Positions 29,809 through 33,326 of a stretch of 33,326 nucleotides of DNA are shown here, piece after piece. Each line of letters starts with the position of its first letter. The stretch's first letter is position 1. A program made the position numbers and the translations under genes. The stretch is from Minwuia thermotolerans (lineage in GTDB: Bacteria; Pseudomonadota; Alphaproteobacteria; Minwuiales; Minwuiaceae). The stretch is taken from assembly GCA_021604565.1 (NCBI GenBank), contig BQJF01000048.1, positions 1 through 33,326 on the forward strand, written 5' to 3'. The notes below the pieces were generated by a model. That model searched no databases. It was not told where the DNA came from and worked only from the letters and a program-made list of their open reading frames with translations.

Positions 29809-30531
29809 ATGTCTGATCCAGTCTCCAGCAACCCGATCTTCGTGGCGATCGACACCGATGACGTGGCGACGGCGCGCGACCTCGCCCTGACGCTCGCCGG
29901 GGCCGTCGGCGGTATCAAGCTGGGCAAGCAGTTCTTCATGGCGAACGGCCCCCGGGGGGTCCACGATGTGCTGCCGGAAGCGATCCGGGAACGGCTGCCG
30001 CTGTTCATCGATCTGAAGCTGCACGACATTCCCAATACCGTGGCCGGTGCCGTGACCTCCCTGGCACGCAGCCTGGCGCCAGCCTTCCTGACCCTGCACG
30101 CCTCCGGCGGTGCGGCGATGGTGGCTGCGGCGCGAGAGGCGGCGGAGGGCTTTGGTGCGGCCCGCCCGAAACTGCTGGCCGTCACGGTGCTGACCAGCAT
30201 GAGCGACAGCGACCTGGCTGACACGGGCGTGTCGGGCGGCGCGGAAGAACAGGTGGTTCGGCTGGGCAGGCTCGCCATCGCCAACGGCGCGGACGGGCTG
30301 GTCTGCAGCCCGAAGGAGATTGCGCCGCTGCGTGCCGCGCTGGGTGGGGAGCCCCTGCTGGTGACGCCGGGTATCCGTCCTGCGGGTGCCGCGCTGGGCG
30401 ATCAGAAGCGTGTCATGACCCCGGCGGAGGCGATGCGGGCCGGGGCCAGCCGCATGGTGATCGGCCGCCCGATCACAGGTGCCGGTGATCCGGTGGCCGC
30501 CGCGAAGGCCATTCTGGAAGAGATCGGCTGA
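29809..30531 (+). CDS. pyrF: Orotidine 5'-phosphate decarboxylase
   Basis: A 240-residue protein of the group I PyrF family, which decarboxylates OMP to UMP in the last step of pyrimidine synthesis. Catalytic residues are visible: D15 (F-V-A-I-D), K37 or K40 (G-G-I-K-L-G-K), and the D68-x-K70-x-x-D73 array in F-I-D-L-K-L-H-D-I-P-N-T-V. The C-terminal phosphate-binding V-I-G-R-P-I is present. The ATG at 29809 has no Shine-Dalgarno sequence. The gene overlaps trpF by one base (TGATG), so expression of pyrimidine and tryptophan genes is linked. Confidence 0.95.
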   Translation: MSDPVSSNPIFVAIDTDDVATARDLALTLAGAVGGIKLGKQFFMANGPRGVHDVLPEAIRERLPLFIDLKLHDIPNTVAGAVTSLARSLAPAFLTLHASGGAAMVAAAREAAEGFGAARPKLLAVTVLTSMSDSDLADTGVSGGAEEQVVRLGRLAIANGADGLVCSPKEIAPLRAALGGEPLLVTPGIRPAGAALGDQKRVMTPAEAMRAGASRMVIGRPITGAGDPVAAAKAILEEIG

Positions 30532-31187
30532 TGGCTGTGCGCACGAAGATCTGTGGCCTGAACGATGCCGTGTCGCTGAAGGCGGCGCTGACCGGTGGGG
30601 CGGATGCCATCGGACTGGTGTTCTACGCCCCGTCACCCCGTGCGGTCAGCCCGGAACAGGCTGCTGCCTTGCTGACAGAAGTCGGTCCGGTTGCGGACAA
30701 GGTTCAGAAGGTCGGGCTGTTCGTCGATCCCGATGACGCCCTGCTGGACGCCGTGCTGGACCTGGTGCCGCTGGATCTGGTGCAGTTGCACGGGTCGGAG
30801 ACGCCGGAGCGGGTGGCGGAGATTGGCCGTCGCACCGGCCTGCCGGCCATGAAGGCCTTCAAGATACGTGATGCGGAGGATTTCGGCGCTGTCGGGGATT
30901 ACGACAGCGCCGCGTCATGGCTGCTGTTCGACGCCAAGGCGCCGGATGATGCGAAACATGCCTTGCCGGGCGGCAATGGCATGACGTTCGACTGGCGACT
31001 GCTGGCGGGGCGCGACTGGAACCATCCATGGATGCTTTCCGGCGGGCTTGACGCGACGAACGTGGCGGAGGCGATCCGCATCAGCGGCGCACCCTGGGTG
31101 GATGTTTCATCCGGTGTCGAGCGCGCCCCCGGCCACAAGGATCCCGCGCGGATCACGGCCTTCCTGCAGGCCGTCCACGCGGTGTGA
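30531..31187 (+). CDS. trpF: Phosphoribosylanthranilate isomerase
   Basis: A 218-residue TIM-barrel enzyme of the tryptophan pathway, converting phosphoribosylanthranilate to the carboxyphenylamino-deoxyribulose phosphate. The general base is C8 in T-K-I-C-G-L and the general acid D134 in L-L-F-D-A-K. Q-L-H-G-S-E and the C-terminal S-S-G-V-E phosphate-binding region are also typical. Second gene of the operon, coupled to pyrF; trpB follows 46 nt later. Confidence 0.95.
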   Translation: MAVRTKICGLNDAVSLKAALTGGADAIGLVFYAPSPRAVSPEQAAALLTEVGPVADKVQKVGLFVDPDDALLDAVLDLVPLDLVQLHGSETPERVAEIGRRTGLPAMKAFKIRDAEDFGAVGDYDSAASWLLFDAKAPDDAKHALPGGNGMTFDWRLLAGRDWNHPWMLSGGLDATNVAEAIRISGAPWVDVSSGVERAPGHKDPARITAFLQAVHAV

Positions 31188-31197
31188 CAGACCTTTT

Positions 31198-31213
31198 CCC
31201 GGCTGCTGCCGGG
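31198..31213 (+). promoter_or_regulatory. Stem-loop between trpF and trpB
   Basis: CCCGGC-TGCT-GCCGGG is a perfect 6-bp GC stem with a 4-base loop, followed by TTT. It lies in the 46-nt gap between the two genes. It could partly terminate transcription or protect the upstream RNA end. Confidence 0.5.
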
Positions 31214-31233
31214 TTTCAGAAAGATGCAATTCC

Positions 31234-32454
31234 ATGACTGTGACCAACAATCCCAACAGCTTTCGCAACGGCCCGGACGGGACGGGCCATTTCGGCGACT
31301 ACGGCGGGCGCTATGTCGCCGAAACGCTTATGCCGCTGATCCTGGAACTGGACGAGGCCTATGAGGCCGCGAAGGCCGACCCCAGCTTTCAGGAAGAACT
31401 GGACTATTACCTGCGCGACTATGTCGGGCGTCCCAGCCCGATGTACTACGCGGAGCGGCTGACCGAGCATTTCGGCGGCGCGAAGATCTACTTCAAGCGG
31501 GACGAGCTGAACCACACCGGTGCCCACAAGATCAACAACTGCATGGGCCAGATCCTGCTGGCGCGGCGCATGGGCAAGCCGCGTATCATCGCGGAGACCG
31601 GTGCGGGCCAGCATGGCGTCGCCACCGCGACCGTGGCCGCCCGCTTCGGCCTGCCCTGCCATGTCTACATGGGATCGGTGGATGTGGAGCGGCAGTCGCC
31701 TAACGTGTTCCGCATGAAGCTGCTGGGGGCGGAGGTTGTCCCTGTCACATCCGGTTCCTCCACGCTGAAGGATGCGATGAACGAGGCGCTGCGGGACTGG
31801 GTGACGAATGTCTCCGACACCTTCTACATCATCGGCACGGTGGCGGGGCCGCACCCCTATCCGGCCATGGTGCGTGATTTCCAGTCCGTCATCGGCAATG
31901 AGGCGAAGGAACAGATGATGGAGAAGGAAGGGCGCCTGCCCGACCAGATCGTTGCCTGCATCGGTGGTGGCTCCAACGCCATGGGGCTGTTCCACCCGTT
32001 CCTGGACGATCCGGACGTGCAGATCGTGGGTGTCGAGGCGGCGGGCCATGGTGTCGATACGGACAAGCACGCCGCATCCCTGACGGGCGGGCGACCCGGT
32101 GTGCTGCATGGCAACAAGACCTATCTGCTGCAGACCGAGGACGGGCAGATCGAGGAAGCGCATTCGATCTCTGCCGGTCTCGACTATCCGGGCATCGGGC
32201 CGGAACATGCCTGGTTGAAGGACTCCGGGCGGGTCGAGTATGTCTCCGCCACGGATCAGGAAGCACTGGAGATGTTCCAGCTCTGCTCCAGGCTGGAGGG
32301 GATCATTCCGGCTCTGGAACCGTCGCATGCGCTGGCGCATGTCGCGCGCGTCGCGCCGACCCTGCCGAAGGATCACATCATCCTGATGAACATGTGCGGA
32401 CGCGGCGACAAGGATGTCTTCACCGTTGCCGACGCCCTGGGGGTGAAGCTGTGA
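31234..32454 (+). CDS. trpB: Tryptophan synthase beta subunit
   Basis: A 406-residue PLP enzyme, the standard TrpB1 length, joining indole and serine. The cofactor lysine is K99 in H-T-G-A-H-K-I-N-N. The catalytic glutamate is in [10 protein letters not shown], and the phosphate loop G-G-G-S-N-A is present. I chose ATG 31234, which gives the usual N-terminus with F-R-N-G-P-D-G-x-G-H-F-G; the frame is open upstream inside trpF but that is not used. The end overlaps trpA by four bases (GTGA). Confidence 0.96.
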   Translation: MTVTNNPNSFRNGPDGTGHFGDYGGRYVAETLMPLILELDEAYEAAKADPSFQEELDYYLRDYVGRPSPMYYAERLTEHFGGAKIYFKRDELNHTGAHKINNCMGQILLARRMGKPRIIAETGAGQHGVATATVAARFGLPCHVYMGSVDVERQSPNVFRMKLLGAEVVPVTSGSSTLKDAMNEALRDWVTNVSDTFYIIGTVAGPHPYPAMVRDFQSVIGNEAKEQMMEKEGRLPDQIVACIGGGSNAMGLFHPFLDDPDVQIVGVEAAGHGVDTDKHAASLTGGRPGVLHGNKTYLLQTEDGQIEEAHSISAGLDYPGIGPEHAWLKDSGRVEYVSATDQEALEMFQLCSRLEGIIPALEPSHALAHVARVAPTLPKDHIILMNMCGRGDKDVFTVADALGVKL

Positions 32455-33260
32455 GCGCGCGTATCACGCGGCGCTTCGCGGCGCTGAAGGAACAGGGTCG
32501 GTCCGGTCTTGTCACCTTCGTCATGGGCGGGGACCCGGACTTCGAGACCTCCGCGCGTATTCTGGAGGCTCTTCCGGGTGCCGGTGCCGACGTGATCGAG
32601 ATCGGCATGCCCTTCACCGATCCGATGGCGGATGGTCCCGCGATCCAGGTGGCGGGCCTGCGGGCGCTGGCCAATGGCCAGACCCTGAAACGGACGCTGG
32701 AACTGGTGACCCGGTTCCGCAAGGCCGACCCGGACACGCCGATCGTGCTGATGGGCTATTTCAACCCGGTGCTGAACCATGGCATTGCCGCCTTCGCGGT
32801 GGATGCCGCTGCCGCCGGGGTGGATGGCCTGATCATCGTCGACCTGCCGCCGGAGGAAGACGCGGAATTGCTGTCTGCCGCCGCGGCGCAGGACATTTCG
32901 CTGATCCGGCTGGCGACGCCCACGACCGATGACAAGCGTCTGCCGACCGTCCTGCGCAACACTTCCGGCTTTGTCTATTATGTCTCGGTTGCAGGGATTA
33001 CCGGGGCTGGCCATATGGATACCAGTGCTGTTGCTGCGGCGGTGGAGCGGTTGAAACGCCATACCGATCTGCCGGTAGCGGTCGGCTTCGGCATCAAGAC
33101 GCCGGAGCAGGCGGCGGCTGTCGCACGGGTCGCGGACGCGGCTGTGGTCGGCACCGCCATCGTCGATCAGGTGGGCAGGGCCGGTGATGACCGCGATGCC
33201 GCGGTCGCCAATGTGGTCGAACTGGTGACAGCCCTTGCCGATGGTGTACGTTCGGCCTGA
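32451..33260 (+). CDS. trpA: Tryptophan synthase alpha subunit
   Basis: A 269-residue TIM-barrel enzyme that cleaves indoleglycerol phosphate to indole and passes it through a tunnel to TrpB. Catalytic E50 is in V-I-E-I-G-M-P-F and D61 in [10 protein letters not shown]. The start is GTG 32451, inside the trpB stop as GTGA, implying translational coupling and equal amounts of the two subunits. It ends 41 nt before the next start. Confidence 0.96.
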   Translation: MSARITRRFAALKEQGRSGLVTFVMGGDPDFETSARILEALPGAGADVIEIGMPFTDPMADGPAIQVAGLRALANGQTLKRTLELVTRFRKADPDTPIVLMGYFNPVLNHGIAAFAVDAAAAGVDGLIIVDLPPEEDAELLSAAAAQDISLIRLATPTTDDKRLPTVLRNTSGFVYYVSVAGITGAGHMDTSAVAAAVERLKRHTDLPVAVGFGIKTPEQAAAVARVADAAVVGTAIVDQVGRAGDDRDAAVANVVELVTALADGVRSA

Positions 33261-33301
33261 CGGATGTTTGTCCCGGACATGGATCTAACGGAGGTATCCC
33301 C

Positions 33302-33326
33302 TTGAGCAACAATGGTCCCCATCGGG
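33302..33326 (+). CDS. Start of an unidentified gene (runs off right edge)
   Basis: A TTG codon at 33302 follows GGAGG with a 7-nt spacer and opens a frame beginning L(M)-S-N-N-G-P-H-R. Only eight codons are in the window. In many alphaproteobacteria accD follows trpA, but these residues do not allow identification. Confidence 0.4.

Noticed and set aside
1..33326. CRISPR arrays, rRNA or tRNA genes, insertion sequences
   Set aside because: No regular direct repeats, no tRNA-like cloverleaf, no terminal inverted repeats with a transposase were noticed.

Overview
The window is high-GC DNA with dense genes, short intergenic gaps and frequent GTG or TTG starts. Gene content (pyrF-trpF-trpB-trpA order, TfoX-like protein, choline-binding protein, ETF-ubiquinone oxidoreductase, PQQ alcohol oxidation) fits an alphaproteobacterium, most likely of the Rhodospirillales or a neighbouring order. 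That placement is inference from content, not from a marker gene. I see no rRNA, tRNA, CRISPR array, insertion sequence or prophage.

Layout. 1-1637: the N-terminal part of a large FecR-domain protein that runs off the left edge, then a TfoX-like gene. 1720-6568: an SDR, a gloC-like/terC pair, a hotdog thioesterase, and pqqB translationally coupled to zapE. 6577-7133: a ParDE-type toxin-antitoxin pair with its own operator-like repeats. 7220-14276: an SDR, an orphan choX with a complete choline-binding site, a glutathione transferase, an aminotransferase coupled to a reductive-dehalogenase-like double Fe-S protein, a BepA-like metalloprotease and a DsbA-like protein, closed by a complex palindromic repeat. 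14477-19434 (minus strand): the most distinctive block, a quinoprotein dehydrogenase operon. It encodes a PQQ alcohol dehydrogenase with the extra aspartate that marks lanthanide enzymes, a small cytochrome c, a XoxJ-like binding protein, a di-heme cytochrome and a maleylacetoacetate isomerase-like protein. 19556-25948: a von Willebrand-like DUF1194 protein, a DUF1272 zinc protein, a GlxA-type regulator, an HxlR regulator divergent from a carboxymuconolactone-decarboxylase-like protein, ETF-QO, a cysteine-poor family 4 uracil-DNA glycosylase and a GNAT. 26270-29682: a flavin monooxygenase, an orphan HlyD/EmrA-type adaptor and a CmcJ/NvfI-type oxidoreductase. 29809-33326: pyrF-trpF-trpB-trpA and the first codons of another gene.

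How it works together. pqqB (4.5 kb) would serve the quinoprotein dehydrogenase (17.7-19.4 kb): alcohol oxidation in the periplasm would pass electrons from PQQ to the small cytochrome c, while ETF-QO feeds electrons from flavoprotein dehydrogenases to quinone. The biosynthetic right end makes UMP and tryptophan. Two features recur. Convergent gene pairs often have both stop codons inside one inverted repeat, and at least two genes (the uracil-DNA glycosylase and pyrF) have -10 boxes placed so close to ATG that leaderless mRNAs are predicted.
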